Made by a program: the position numbers and the translations under genes
Part shown: positions 10,681 to 21,400 of the stretch, piece by piece
How positions within the stretch are numbered: the first letter of the stretch is position 1
Layout: every line of letters starts with the position of its first letter
Notes under the pieces: generated by a model
What the model saw: the letters and a program-made list of their open reading frames with translations, nothing else
Told to the model about the DNA's origin: nothing
Databases searched by the model: none
NCBI RefSeq assembly: GCF_902686445.1
Contig: NC_062214.1
Coordinates: forward strand, 93,290,738 to 93,354,737
DNA from: Sciurus carolinensis
Lineage: Eukaryota; Chordata; Mammalia; Rodentia; Sciuridae
Direction of reading: 5' to 3'
DNA: 64,000 bases

Positions 10681-11999
10681 ATTATAGAGTCCAGTACATT
10701 TAAACCTTTAGAAGAAGGAATCAAAAACTGCAATTTTTTATTAAATGCTCTAGGTGACAGTTAAGATCAGGCACGGTTGAGAAATACTAGAAACTAGAGA
10801 AGTAGAAATACTATATTGCATATATAAATATTACATAAGCTCTACTAGTAGGATCTCTTTAGCCTGCCGTATTATGAGGACCCACTTGTTCTTTCTCGCT
10901 TTCTGTCCATCTTTATCTTATCTCTAATATCACATCCCTACGAAAGCAGGCATTGAAATATTCAATCTATATATTCAGGCTAAAGTGAGTTGCTTTCATT
11001 CTGTTTTGAGTTTCATTGATCTTTGCTGCCCCTGATTGGAGAAGGCCCTGTGTTTCACTGGGTTCTGGCTTTGTGTCTCATCAGAAAGACAGTGATAATT
11101 AGGTGGTGTGCAAACCCAAAGAACAACAGAAAAAAGATTAACAAATACTCTTATTTATTCAGAAATATTTTCTGGAAATTTTTGAGTTAATGTGAAATAT
11201 TTGAGAAACCTTTTGCAGGTAAGTGCCCATGAGACTCGGTCTATCTCAAGGCAAACCACCCAGTTTCTGGCAAGGAATGAAACCATGTTTACAGAGAAAT
11301 TCTCAAAATTTCCTCCCCTGTCATTTCTTCTCCCCCTTTGCTTACAGCACAGTTGCATCACCTTGAGACCCTTGTTCCAGATTTCTCTCTTTGTGGATTT
11401 TTGGACCTGTCTTCCCCAGTCTTTCCAACCAACATGGCTACCATAGGATACAAGAAACAGGCTGAAATTCTTTCTCTTTATTTTTGAATAAGCAGCAGCT
11501 TTCCAGATGTGCCCACAAATGCACAGAGACTTTGACATTCACAATACTTGATAAGATTGGTCTCTGGTCTGACCCTGCTTGGGCTCCCAGGTCTATAAAC
11601 AATAGCTACCCTTCCTTTGATTTGTGTGTGGTGCTTCCAAGAAATGCTTGAACATTCTGAACAAAAATCCAAATATAAATTAGGAGGTTGGCATGGAAGA
11701 TAATAATTGTTGTGAAGCCTAATTTAGAAAAATCATTTTTCGTGCTACTCTAATCGCTGTGAAAAAATATGTAGTCTCTTGCATTTGTTAAAACAAGTCA
11801 GCTTCTGCTTTCTGGTCTCAAAACACACTTTGCATTTTTTTTTTTCCCTGGGAACGTCAATTTAATTCAGGAATGATCTAATTATGAGGAAGTGAATCCA
11901 GTTCTCTGGATGATAAGTGTTGACTACCCTGGGAGAAGCCCTGGCAGATGGTTAGTTCAGAGTGAATTTACCTTGGGATTGGGGCTTTAGACTGACAGC
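10681..11999. other. AT-rich unique sequence
   Basis: No gene recognised. A perfect donor CAG|GTAAGT at 11219 is paired with a fair acceptor at 11161-11162, but the 56-bp interval has stops in all three frames. A 127-codon minus-strand ORF (11155-11538) resembles nothing known. Confidence 0.5.
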
Positions 12000-12345
12000 T
12001 TTTTTCACTCAATTAAGTGCAACAACTGCCAAAAGGACAGCATTGAACTTGATGCAAATCATCCCTGTCGCAGGCCTTGATAAAGTTTAAGCCCATGCCC
12101 CCAGTCAGCTGAATTTGTTAGGATGTTTCCAGGCACCACATTGTGAATCAAAACCAAAACCTAGTGATGCACAGAGAGGACCAGGAAGCCCCTCCTTTAA
12201 AATGCAGGTATTTATTTCCTTTTTCCAGGTCACTTGCTTTATTTAGGGCCTCTATTTTGGTGTCCTGTCAGTGATTCATTAGGTAACTCTCGCAGTTTGC
12301 TTTTGCTTTGGGCCCCGCCAATCCTGCAGTGACTATATGGTCCAG
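12000..12345. other. Conserved-looking noncoding block
   Basis: Non-repetitive sequence with dense homeodomain-like AATTAAG and an octamer ATGCAAAT (12052-12059). It lacks coding capacity and transposon signature. Conservation is an impression from composition and must be tested by alignment. Confidence 0.3.
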
Positions 12346-13942
12346 AAATGTAATTTATTGCTCTTCTATTTGGGGTACAACATGACCCCACTCTGCATGA
12401 TTTTACCTCCCCTGGATGGCCTTTGGAAGCACTGAGTGACAGGGTCCAAAAAGTAGCCAGACGCTCTCAGCATTGTGCCGTTCCATACTCTTCCTCAGAA
12501 AGCCAGTTTAGGCCAGTAACTGCAGAGCCACTCTTCCCTGACACTTTTGTCCCGGAGGAGCTCTGATAGTCAGCAGTCCTCACCACAAAGTGCAAATTTG
12601 ACTTCTGTGTCTGTTTCTACTTCCAAAGACTCTCCTCATCTCACTCTTTACTTTCTGCTCCCATTCTGTGGCGTGCAAGGTCAGAGCCCATTAAGATGTT
12701 TCTGAGCAGCCTGAGGAGACCCAGCGTCCTGCACCTTGTGGTCTCTGGGAAGTGCTCCCTCTGTCCCAGGCCTTCCTCAGCCTCCGCCTGGTGTGGGCAG
12801 CACCCGGTGTGGGCAGCGCCGCTCAGCTTCATCTGTGTGGTGATTTCCGTTTTACAAGCTTGGGGAGCATGAGCCTGAAATTCCCCCGTCAGGTAGATGC
12901 TGTTGTCAGCCTGTTATCAGTTTCTCGATTTACTGTGTAAGCAGTTTTGATAATCCCTGTCATATGTGATTACATTTCCCCCCCTTCCCATAACATCTCA
13001 GTGTAATTGGTTTGATAAACTCGACCTCAGTCCAGTAGTTTGCTTGGAATACACTTTCACCTTCTATCTGTGTGACTAAGATGGTTTTGAATTGCTCTGC
13101 TCCGGGAAATGAGGCTTTGAGCAGTGGGCCCTCAGCTGTGGAGACCAATCACCAGGAGGCAGCGTGGACCTGGGAGGCTGGGCACTATGGTTAAGCCTCA
13201 GACATCAAAATGGGATTTTTCTTTCCATTCCAGCTTGGGCGGAGAGCAGTGTGTGTTTCTGCATGTGGGTTTTTCAGGATATAGAGAACATTTATCTTGT
13301 GTATCTGTAGTTGATTCCTGGAATCACTGGACTGACTTCATGTCCATCTGAAGTTGAAAGTGTTATTTATTGCTTCATTGAATACCTGCTTCATTTTAGG
13401 GGGAGTAATTAAGGAAAAAGAACTTCCTGTCTTTCCACTTTTTCCTTTTCTTTCCTTCCCCTGTGGCTCTGCTTCTGGAGGCAGAGAAGGAGTCATCGAT
13501 ACATTTTGATAACAGGATGTATTTTTGACAAATTAAGCATTTTGGTTAATTTAGGGTTAAACTAAAATACCAAGCCTGCTTTAATTTGTCTGATAATTTA
13601 GCATCTACCAGAGCTCCGAGGCTTCACAGAGGAGGCAGTTTCAGAATCGAGACTGGAACTATGCATAATATTTAGGAAAGGAGAGATGGGTTGGGGGAGA
13701 TGAGAGAGAACTTTTCTGCTACTGGGAGGGAACAAGCCTCAGCAGTGGCAGGAGGGCTTCAGGGAACATATCTGCTGGCTTAGGGATAGAAGAAAGGGGA
13801 ATGGGTGGAGTCACAGGGATTAGTATAGAGAGTAAAGCTCTTCATTGCTGGGCTTTGGGATTTGAATTGAAGTCTATAGGTAGTTGGGAGCCTTGGAAGG
13901 TTTTTGAACTAGGATGGCATCATTAGAATTGCTCCTCCAGAG

Positions 13943-13946
<4 letters not shown>
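12346..13946. other. Unique sequence
   Basis: No gene or clear repeat. ORFs reach only 75 codons. The AT-rich stretch 13,500-13,610 with TTAATTTAGG and GATAATTTAGC blocks has a regulatory look, without proof. Confidence 0.45.
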
Positions 13947-14007
<61 letters not shown>

Positions 14008-14075
14008 AATATAAATATAACTATGTATATATAACTATGTATAAATAACTATACACACACACGCACGCATATATG
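13947..14075. repeat. Compound (GT)n(AT)n microsatellite
   Basis: About 15 GT units (13947-13976) run straight into 12 AT units (13977-14000), then imperfect TATAAATA and AACTATGTAT units, ending in an AC/GC tract (14053-14069). Mixed purine-pyrimidine alternation makes it likely to vary in length. Confidence 0.95.
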
Positions 14076-15479
14076 CAGTACCAACATACAGAAAATCTTT
14101 TCTATTTAGAGGATAATATAATGCAGGCCAAAGCTTTGTCACTATTTACATACCAATTATTTTACAGAAATAGCATTTTAGAATAAACCTTTATTTTGGA
14201 GAATCTTTTCTTCCTGTGTGCACATTTTTTCTGTGGTCATCCTTAAGTATTTCTGTTCAGACTTGCCTGGGAAGAGGGGATACCTTCTTATTGGCACATG
14301 CCAACCATAGGATTCTGCAGTTAAGTGCTACGCATTTCTGGCCATCCATGATCAGAATGTTTAGCAAATGCAGATGTGGATATTTCAAAGATGACAATAT
14401 GGATAACTCATCCACACTCATTTCCCCCAGTTAGTTTCTTAGCTCTATATTTAAAAGTGGCATCGGAAGATGTTACAATTGGCTCATTTTACACAAACCA
14501 GAGCAATTCATTTAAAAGAACCTGGCTGTCTGGTGCTTCCTAGGCTGCTGCTCTCTGTTTAAAATGTAGATAGTTTGCTCATCATGGGTTGTTTTTTTTT
14601 TTCACATTCATATTAATTTTAAACATATTGCACTAGAATATTATTTATCTTGACTGCTGAGTTCTTTGGCATTCCTTTAAATTCCGTGCCTAAGGCGAGC
14701 ACCTCACCTAGTCTGGCCCTGTTGCATTTACAAAACAGAGTAGAAAATCTTTCAAATGCTGGGAGTCAGTTGAGCATCTTTTTGAATCTACTCTCATTTT
14801 TGCAAAATGTCCCTCACACTACACAGAACAGACAGCAACCAAACCAACCCAACTGTGAAGCCTGCCTTCAACTCCCTGGGGTGTCATCCCTCCAGTGTGT
14901 GGTTGTGGGCTCTTCCTCTGCTCTCCCCTCAACATAAGGATTTGAGATGTGCATGGGGTGACATCTTCTAGGTGGGAATCCCCTTGCATTGACTGACTTT
15001 GCCACTCCTTTTTGGATGGGGGCCAGGACCAACCTGCTTTGTAATGAATTCTGCTGGGTAGTGAAAAGGATTGGAGACGTGGTCCACTGGACTTATATAT
15101 TTTGACATCTTGACAGTTTCTAGTGGATGTCCTCCTCTCAGCCTCCCCTGCCTGAGCCCAGCTGAGAATGAGAGGTTACCTACAGAGTTGTTTCTTGTAG
15201 GTAATGAATATAGATCTGCCAATGGAAGCAGAGGGAGAGATAGAAGATTTGGAAGGAAGTTCCAGGGAGTTAGCCCGCCTTCCTTATTTTGCAGTTGGCA
15301 TGCCCGAGGAGCAGTGAGGACAATTTGACTCCTTTTGAGCTCGCAGTGCCTAGAACTCAGGCAGCGGGCAGGCTCCTGGCAGGCTTCTCTGCACCACGGA
15401 GCGCTGGAGCCTATCGCTGGAGACAGGGATCCACAGTGTTCCCCCTACCAGGCAACCCATTATTAAAGCCTCCTTGATC
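14076..15479. other. Unique sequence
   Basis: No gene recognised. ORFs up to 95 codons on both strands overlap each other and have no familiar motif. The CpG content rises after about 15,300. Confidence 0.45.
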
Positions 15480-16150
15480 CTTGTTTTCAGCGCCTTCTCT
15501 TCCCAACTACATTAGGCCCCCTAAGTGCCTTTATCGCCGTGTAGAGAGAGGGAAAATGCAGACAGTTTTGTAATTGAACAACCATGCTCTTGTCAGTATT
15601 CATTGTTTTCAAACTGGCTATTACGGGGGCTAATGCCCTGGTGTGGCGCAGACAAGCCGCACCGGCCTTATGTGCCTTACTGCTCCCGGCTCCCCAACCA
15701 GCTCTCCCCTGCGGTCCACGGGGCAATGTGTCTTTAAATTTTAGTTGTTTTCTAAGTTCTGCTCTGGCAAGCAAGCTCTGCCTTCAACCTGCAGAGTTAA
15801 ATTTACCCAGACTGACAACTGTATATGCAGGGTTTAGTTACATAACAGCAGTTGCTGCTTTTCACACCGTGCTAATCCAAACACGGTGCTCAAAGAGACC
15901 ATGAAAAAGCAACCTTCCATTTGGGGCACTACACGGGTGACTGAATCATGTGTCTTTAAATTTTTTTTAAAAACAACACTGTAACAATTATCCCATTACC
16001 CTGACTTTGGTGCCATTAGGTGACTTTTTAAATATCTTAATTATTAAGTTAACAGATGCTGGGTGCACATGTGCAATTTGTTAATTTATGCTGTTTGAAA
16101 TGAAATCCAGTTGTTCGTGGCCTATTTCATAACATTATGGTCAACTGAAT
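15480..16150. other. Conserved-looking noncoding block
   Basis: Non-repetitive, with more CpG than its surroundings in 15,520-15,730 and AT-rich homeobox-type sequence in 15,950-16,150 (TTAATTATTAAGTTAACAG, GTTAATTTATG). Overlapping ORFs on both strands (up to 106 codons) are not recognised. The pattern resembles a developmental enhancer, but no alignment is available. Confidence 0.35.
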
Positions 16151-16589
16151 TGTAGTGCTCCTGGAATTACAGAGCTGTTGGCAGGGAAAATGCATGTGTT
16201 AGCCTCCCATACTCTTTGACCATCAACTTGAGTGCTGCCTGTCCCTCCCCTGTGACTCCCACTCCCCTGTTTCCATCTGAGAAGCCAGTAGATCCTGGCA
16301 TCCTGGAATGGGCAGGATCCCTCCAGAGCTGCAGGGATGCTAAAGAGGAAGGCTTTCCCGTCCCCACATGACCTGGTTTCTCAGCTGAACTGCTAATATG
16401 CTGTGAGGTCACACAGAAACTCAGGGGGTCTGAGGTCTGGAGATACATACTCCTGATTGGTTTACAGTTTCAGATTGCATATATTCAGCATGCTGCTCCT
16501 TGGCAATTTAAGTAACCCTTAAATATTTTTTGTGTAGTTATTGCACACAACATTGAATAGATGTGATACAATCTGGTGAAAATACATGA

Positions 16590-16775
16590 CCCTTGGAGTC
16601 AGATCTGGATTTGAATTTTGGTTCAATGGCAATGAGGCCTTGGCGGGTCATTTTATTTCTTTAAGGCTCAGTTTCTACAAAGGAAATAGACATTTCTATC
16701 AACTAGACCTATTGGTCAAGATTATGCAGTGGCCAGCCTTGTGCTTGGCACATGTCAGGTAATAAATGGTGAAAC
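16590..16775 (+). repeat. MIR SINE
   Basis: Ordered MIR blocks: GGAGTCAGATCTGGATTTGAAT, GAGGCCTTGGCGGGTCATTT, TTTAAGGCTCAGTTTCT, and the tail TGTGCTTGGCACATGTCAGGTAATAAATG. Confidence 0.75.
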
Positions 16776-16849
16776 CTTCCTTTTCCTGCTTTTGGACACT
16801 CATGTGGGATAACATGACACATGTGACCTAAGTAAATTGCATTCTAGTG

Positions 16850-17340
16850 GGAGAGGAAAAGAATTAATATGTGATAAGTTAAAGAAGGTTCCAAAGTAAT
16901 AATATTAGAAATGTCACAAATGACTGTGACTCTTGGCTAGGCACAAGCATAGAGCTCAAATACAGTGAGTTCAAAGGAGGAGATAGAGCTTTAGTAAACT
17001 CCTTGAAGAGGTAAATTTTGACCAATCTTGAAGGAGGCAAAGAATTTACTTAGGTGCAAAGACCATTGGGATTCTGTGTGTGTATGTGTGTGGGGGTGTG
17101 TTGAGACCATTGGGATTCTGTGTGTGTATGTGTGTGGGGGTGTGTTGGTGGGGGACATTTTCTTATCAGTAGAGCGAATAGTGTGTGTAAAGGAACAGAG
17201 ATGCAGAGGCCCAAGGCCCATTTGGGAAACAGTGAAATTATGCATTTGAGAGTGGTGATTTGTGTATGATAAATAGTAGGATAGGAGGTTAGAAATGTAG
17301 ATCAGTACCCTGCTGTGGATTGCTCTGAGTACCAGGATTG
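16850..17340 (-). repeat. L2-like region holding a 43-bp tandem duplication
   Basis: Reads as antisense L2: ATTCTAGTGGGAGAGGAAAAG, a CTTGAAGAGGTAAATTTTGACC block and GTAAAGGAACAGAGATGCAGAGGCCCAAGG. It is interrupted at 17061-17146 by two identical 43-bp units. The 152-codon minus-strand ORF at 16991-17449 spans this repeat and is not a gene. Confidence 0.55.
17061..17146. repeat. Perfect 43-bp tandem duplication
   Basis: Two identical units, 17061-17103 and 17104-17146, each starting GACCATTGGGATTCTGTGTG and ending in GGGGGTGTGTTG. A GT-rich core is inside each. Complete identity points to a recent event. Confidence 0.97.
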
Positions 17341-17433
17341 CATTATCTGGTGTGATTTGGTTCATTAAAACATGGAGCTCTTGGGCAGACCTGCCGACCT
17401 CTGGGAAGCCCCCAACCCTTGCGTAAGGAAGCA

Positions 17434-17445
17434 GACCTCTAGTGG
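17434..17445 (-). promoter_or_regulatory. CTCF-like core motif
   Basis: GACCTCTAGTGG matches 11 of 12 positions of the CTCF core read in reverse (GCCMYCTRSTGG). It is outside the L2 segment. A motif match alone is weak evidence for binding. Confidence 0.3.
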
Positions 17446-17734
17446 CCAAGAGAGTTACTGCATACTAATGGTAAGAATCTTGTTCAATGCACAACTCCCA
17501 CAAGCTTAGCTATATTATAAATTGGAAGCAGAATGTAAATAACATCCAGGCTGACAGCAGTGTGGTTGACAACTTGAAATCTCACAGTTCAAAGAATTAC
17601 AGAAAGCATTAAAAAAAGAGTAAAACAGCTGGGGTCTTTAAATGATAGATGTAAACCTGTTTATATAACTCTGTAGGTCCTAAAGAATCACTGTCTTACA
17701 AAAATCATAACTGGTGACATTAAAATGACATTAG

Positions 17735-17770
17735 CAACATTATTATTAGTATTAGTATTATCATTATCAA
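17735..17770. repeat. ATT/AGT-rich simple repeat
   Basis: Imperfect (ATT)n with AGT variants, ending in ATCATTATC. Short; sits just upstream of an ID SINE. Confidence 0.7.
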
Positions 17771-17787
17771 CAGCAGCAAAAAGTTAA

Positions 17788-17872
17788 GGCTGAGATATAG
17801 CTCAGTGCTATGGCGCTTGCCTAATATGTGCCAGGCCCTGGGTTCAATCCCTAAAACTTCTGAAAAAAAAGA
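17788..17872 (+). repeat. ID-type SINE (tRNA-derived)
   Basis: Pol III A box region TATAGCTCAGTGCTATGGC, GCTTGCCTAATATGTGCCAGG, B box GGGTTCAATCCC and an A-rich tail. Both promoter boxes are intact by eye, with a long enough A tail that it could have been active fairly recently. Confidence 0.85.
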
Positions 17873-17894
17873 GAAAGCCTAATATTTTTTTCCT

Positions 17895-18090
17895 GGGAAC
17901 TGTGCTAATCATTTTGCTTACATTGTCTTATTTAATTCTCACAGCATTTTCATAAAAATGTTATTGCATTTATTCCAGTATTACAGAAGTAAAAACTGTA
18001 GACACGAGAGGTTAATTAACTTGCCCAAGGTCACACAGTTGGAAATTGTGTAACTGGAATACAAACCTAGGCAGTATGGTTCTACCTGTT
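17895..18090 (-). repeat. MIR SINE
   Basis: Antisense MIR: CTTATTTAATTCTCACAGCA, GAGGTTAATTAACTTGCCCAAGGTCACACAG, then GGAATACAAACCTAGGCAGTATGGTTCTACC. Confidence 0.85.
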
Positions 18091-18724
18091 TAAGAAAATA
18101 CTTTTCTGAGCTAATAACCTCCCTGCTCTAGGTCATGATGAAATAATATTTAAAAAACCCTTTCAACAACACACTAAAACGTACTATGTTGCATTTTAAA
18201 ATACTACCCATAAGCAAGTAATTGTCTATGTAGGGAAACACTTCCTTTTCCACGTCTAAGTGAGACATTATTACACATTTTAAGTCAGTATAAGAAATTC
18301 ATGAAGGCTGGCTCCTGTTTTCCACCCCACCCCTACTCCTAGCCACGTGTGTTTCTCTTTTTTTCTCTGGGAACTTGGAAGGTAGCACATCTCACATGGT
18401 GTCCAGTTTCCCTTCTGCTCTAGAACTTGAAGCAATTTCATTAGTGCTCTCAATGATTCACATTGGACCTATTGCACTTCCCACTGGCCATTCATTATCA
18501 CAGCCTCGGCCTTGCTGCAGGGCAAGTGAAGGGCAGCTAGAGGTGCCACCTGTGAAAGCACACTCCGCAGGCCTGGAGGAAGTTGCTACAGAGCTACTCC
18601 AGCTAAGTCCATTTTGGGAAAAGGCCACGGTATGACCAACCACCCTTGCACACGTCCCTAGAGCCACCCACCCAGGCCAGCATCAGGGGTGGCATATGGA
18701 GGAAATGGAGCATTAAGTTGATGC
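18091..18724. other. Unique sequence
   Basis: No repeat or gene identified. An 86-codon plus-strand ORF (18375-18635) and its antisense partner resemble nothing known. Confidence 0.45.
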
Positions 18725-18840
18725 CACCCCTCTTTACATGACCTCAGAGAAATTACTGACCCTCTCTTGAGTCTCAGCTTCCACAATTGTAAACATGGAG
18801 GATTTAAAAATGCTGTCTACGTAAAGCAGTTACCATAATG
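18725..18840 (+). repeat. MIR SINE fragment
   Basis: Core blocks only: ACATGACCTCAGAGAAATTACTGACCCTCT, TTGAGTCTCAGCTTCCACAATTGTAAA. The 5' head and 3' tail are not convincing. Confidence 0.55.
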
Positions 18841-19559
18841 TTGCTTCACATTCAAATGGAACTGCTATTGCTAGTAGTGTTGGTCACAGTTCTTTTGAGT
18901 TTAGATGAGGAAAGTCAAACTCAAGCTATCTTGATCAAAAAATGGCAGATAGCTCTGTGTAACTTTGAAGTTTAAAAGGAAGATCAAAAACTTCCAGAAG
19001 GACTGGATCCAGGGAGTCAGGGGTTTCTGAGTTGGCCTTTTTCTGTTCACAAGCAGTTCCTCTCCAACAAGAGATCAAGGGGAAAGTACCTATTCTATAT
19101 GAATCCTTAAACAGAGACTCATTGGCTCAGCCAGGTCACATGACCCCCATCTTCACCTTGCACTGGCAACTGTCTGGAGTAGAGGGAAGGCTGGAGTAGT
19201 CTACCCAGTCGCCAGTCTGGGTCTTGAACCTGTTCTTGTGAAACATGTACTAGGTTCTAATTATTGGGATATGAATGGACAAAATTTCAATAGGCTGAGA
19301 TGAGATGAAGACAGCCTTTCCGAATAATAGGAATGAAAGTATAATGGGTAGAATTGGCATGTGTTCAAGAACTAATACAATAACATATGGTGGGAGTAGA
19401 TGGTTCATGTTGAGAGGTTAGGAAGATGTCAGGTAAGAAGGAGAGTGTGGCCTGGGGAGGCATTGACTGTTCTTCTGGGGCTTCTGTTACTTACCTGACA
19501 CAGAGTTGTTGAAGGATTCATGCAAAGGTGTTATGAGATAATAATAATAGCAAAATCTA
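18841..19559. other. Unique sequence, possible decayed L2
   Basis: The part from 19,230 to 19,440 (ACATGTACTAGGTTCTAATTATTGGG) weakly recalls the antisense L2 tail. No gene is seen. A perfect minus-strand donor TCAG|GTAAGT lies at about 19,495. Confidence 0.4.
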
Positions 19560-19770
19560 GTATTTGCAGACACGGTTCCACTTGCTAGACACAGCCCTAG
19601 ATACCTTGGCTGTTTGACCTCACAAGAGCCCCATGAGACTGGTGTTATCTTTTCTACAGATATGAAAATGCAGACTCTGAGAGGTGAAGAGGTTGCTCGA
19701 GCTCTGTGATAACCAGTTACAGAGCAGAGGTTGTCTTGAGTCTCTGCTCACCAGATCACATACTCTAAGG
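19560..19770 (-). repeat. MIR SINE
   Basis: Antisense MIR: TTCCACTTGCTAGACACAGCC, CCTCACAAGAGCCCCATGAGACTGGTGTTATC, GAAAATGCAGACTCTGAGAGGTGAAGAGGTTGC, then a decayed head. Confidence 0.8.
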
Positions 19771-21229
19771 GAGGAATGTGGTGAGATGAGAGGTGAACTG
19801 GCAGCAGGCTGCACCATCATTCATTCATTCTTTCCATAAATCATGATTCAGTGCTAACCAAGGAAGCACAATAGACTGACTCACTGCCTGTCTGGCTTGG
19901 GTCTCAGGGAAGGGAAGACCCCAGTGGATCATGGCAGGCACCTATGTGTAGGGTACTTCCAGGTTGATTCAGCTGGGCCCAGTGCTGGGCTGCAGAGAAG
20001 TCTCCAGTTACTGAGCACTGTAGCCTTTATTTTTATGGTAGGTGTGCCCTTGTGGGTGAATGGGGTACTTGTGGGTCTTGGGGCGGTGAATATTGTCATC
20101 TTTTGCTGATCATTTTGAGTTCTTTCTCATTCCTGGGTAGGACATGCAGGATCCCTTGTAGCCTGGATAGAAAACTGGCAATCTGGAGTAATTTGCCTTT
20201 AAGCAGAAGCCAGTATAACATGTCACTTTTAAAATAAAACACATTAATTCACAGAATGACTGTTTTATGGTGAAGAGCAGCCTGTCTAAATGAGAGGAAT
20301 TAAAGGCCAGTGGTCAAGTCCTCCACATTATTCACACTGCCCTCTTCGATAAATCACAATTGCTGAAACTGCAGGTTAACGCTTACTTAAATAGCAACGT
20401 GTTGGTTAAGGGTGACACATGCTGACATGACCTCTGTTTGCACACCCCCCAGAGCTGCACATATCCCTTGGCTATCAACCTAAGTACCTCGTGCACCACT
20501 GAACAAGGCTTAGATTGTGCCTGGACTGCAGTGGTAATCTTCATTCTCAGCATCCTTTTCCGAGATGTGAAGCTGGAGTGGCAGTAGCATTGGCATTCAG
20601 ATCTGTAGTACTCTGCAGGCCTGATTTTTAAATACTCCTATTACCACCAGCTTTCAGAACAGATGAAGATTCTAGGATGTAGCAGAATCATCATGAGCCC
20701 GCTGGCACCTTGGGTCTTCCTGCAGCTGCCTTGATGAACAGGGTTGGACTTGGGGTTCCAAGGGTGTGTCCTGGGATCACTGGTGTGTGGCATCTTCAGG
20801 GGACCACTTCATTCTTTTATTGTTTGGAGACGGAGACCATTTGAGCAGTCACTGCCTTGGTTCCATTGGAAGGTGGAGGGGGAGATGAATATTTTAACAG
20901 TTGACATTGTGTTCATCTGCAAAGCACTGGCTTGACTAAAATGCTCTGGACACAGCCTAAAAAATATAGTGGCCAGCCTTGTGGTATCCTGGGACTCATC
21001 TAAATGATCAAGAAGGGGGCTGACTGGTGATATGTCATTTTCCCATTTCACTTTCACTCTCAACCATGAGATGTGCCCTTGACCAGAACCTATTTCTATT
21101 TTTTTTTTTTTTTTTTCTGCAAGAAAGATGACAGCCTAGATATGCTTTCTTTAAAAAAAAAAATCAGTGTGCAAAATACATGTAACAATTTCTGAACAGG
21201 TACTCTACCAAGAGTTACACGAGAGGCTT
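19771..21229. other. Unique sequence with conserved-looking block
   Basis: No gene. The 20,230-20,420 block (CATTAATTCACAGAATGACTG, AGGAATTAAAGGCC, GATAAATCACAATTGCTG) is non-repetitive and resembles conserved noncoding DNA. A T run lies at 21,099-21,116. Confidence 0.4.
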
Positions 21230-21400
21230 CATGTATAGTGTTTCCATCCTGCATGCTGATTGTGCAAGGAAGGTGCCACTATTCCTATTTTTAGATTAGG
21301 AAACAGGTTCAGAGCTTTTCCTAAAGCCACAGAGATGGACCTGTCATTTCAACAAAGGTCCCTTCTATTCTAAAGATTATGTTCTTTCCACCCCACAACA
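21230..21400 (-). repeat. MIR SINE
   Basis: Antisense MIR: TATTTTTAGATTAGGAAACAGGTTCAGAGCTTTTCC, AAAGCCACAGAG, and a decayed TTCTTTCCACCCCACAACACTGC head. More diverged than the neighbours. Confidence 0.65.

Noticed and set aside
11163..11218. 56-bp interval between a fair acceptor and a perfect CAG|GTAAGT donor
   Set aside because: Stop codons in all three frames; at most a noncoding exon.
11155..11538. 127-codon minus-strand ORF
   Set aside because: No recognised domain; the region reads as ordinary unique DNA.
16991..17449. 152-codon minus-strand ORF, longest in the window
   Set aside because: Runs through the 43-bp tandem GT repeat and an L2 fragment; the protein contains simple THTHTHTE-type runs and no recognisable domain.
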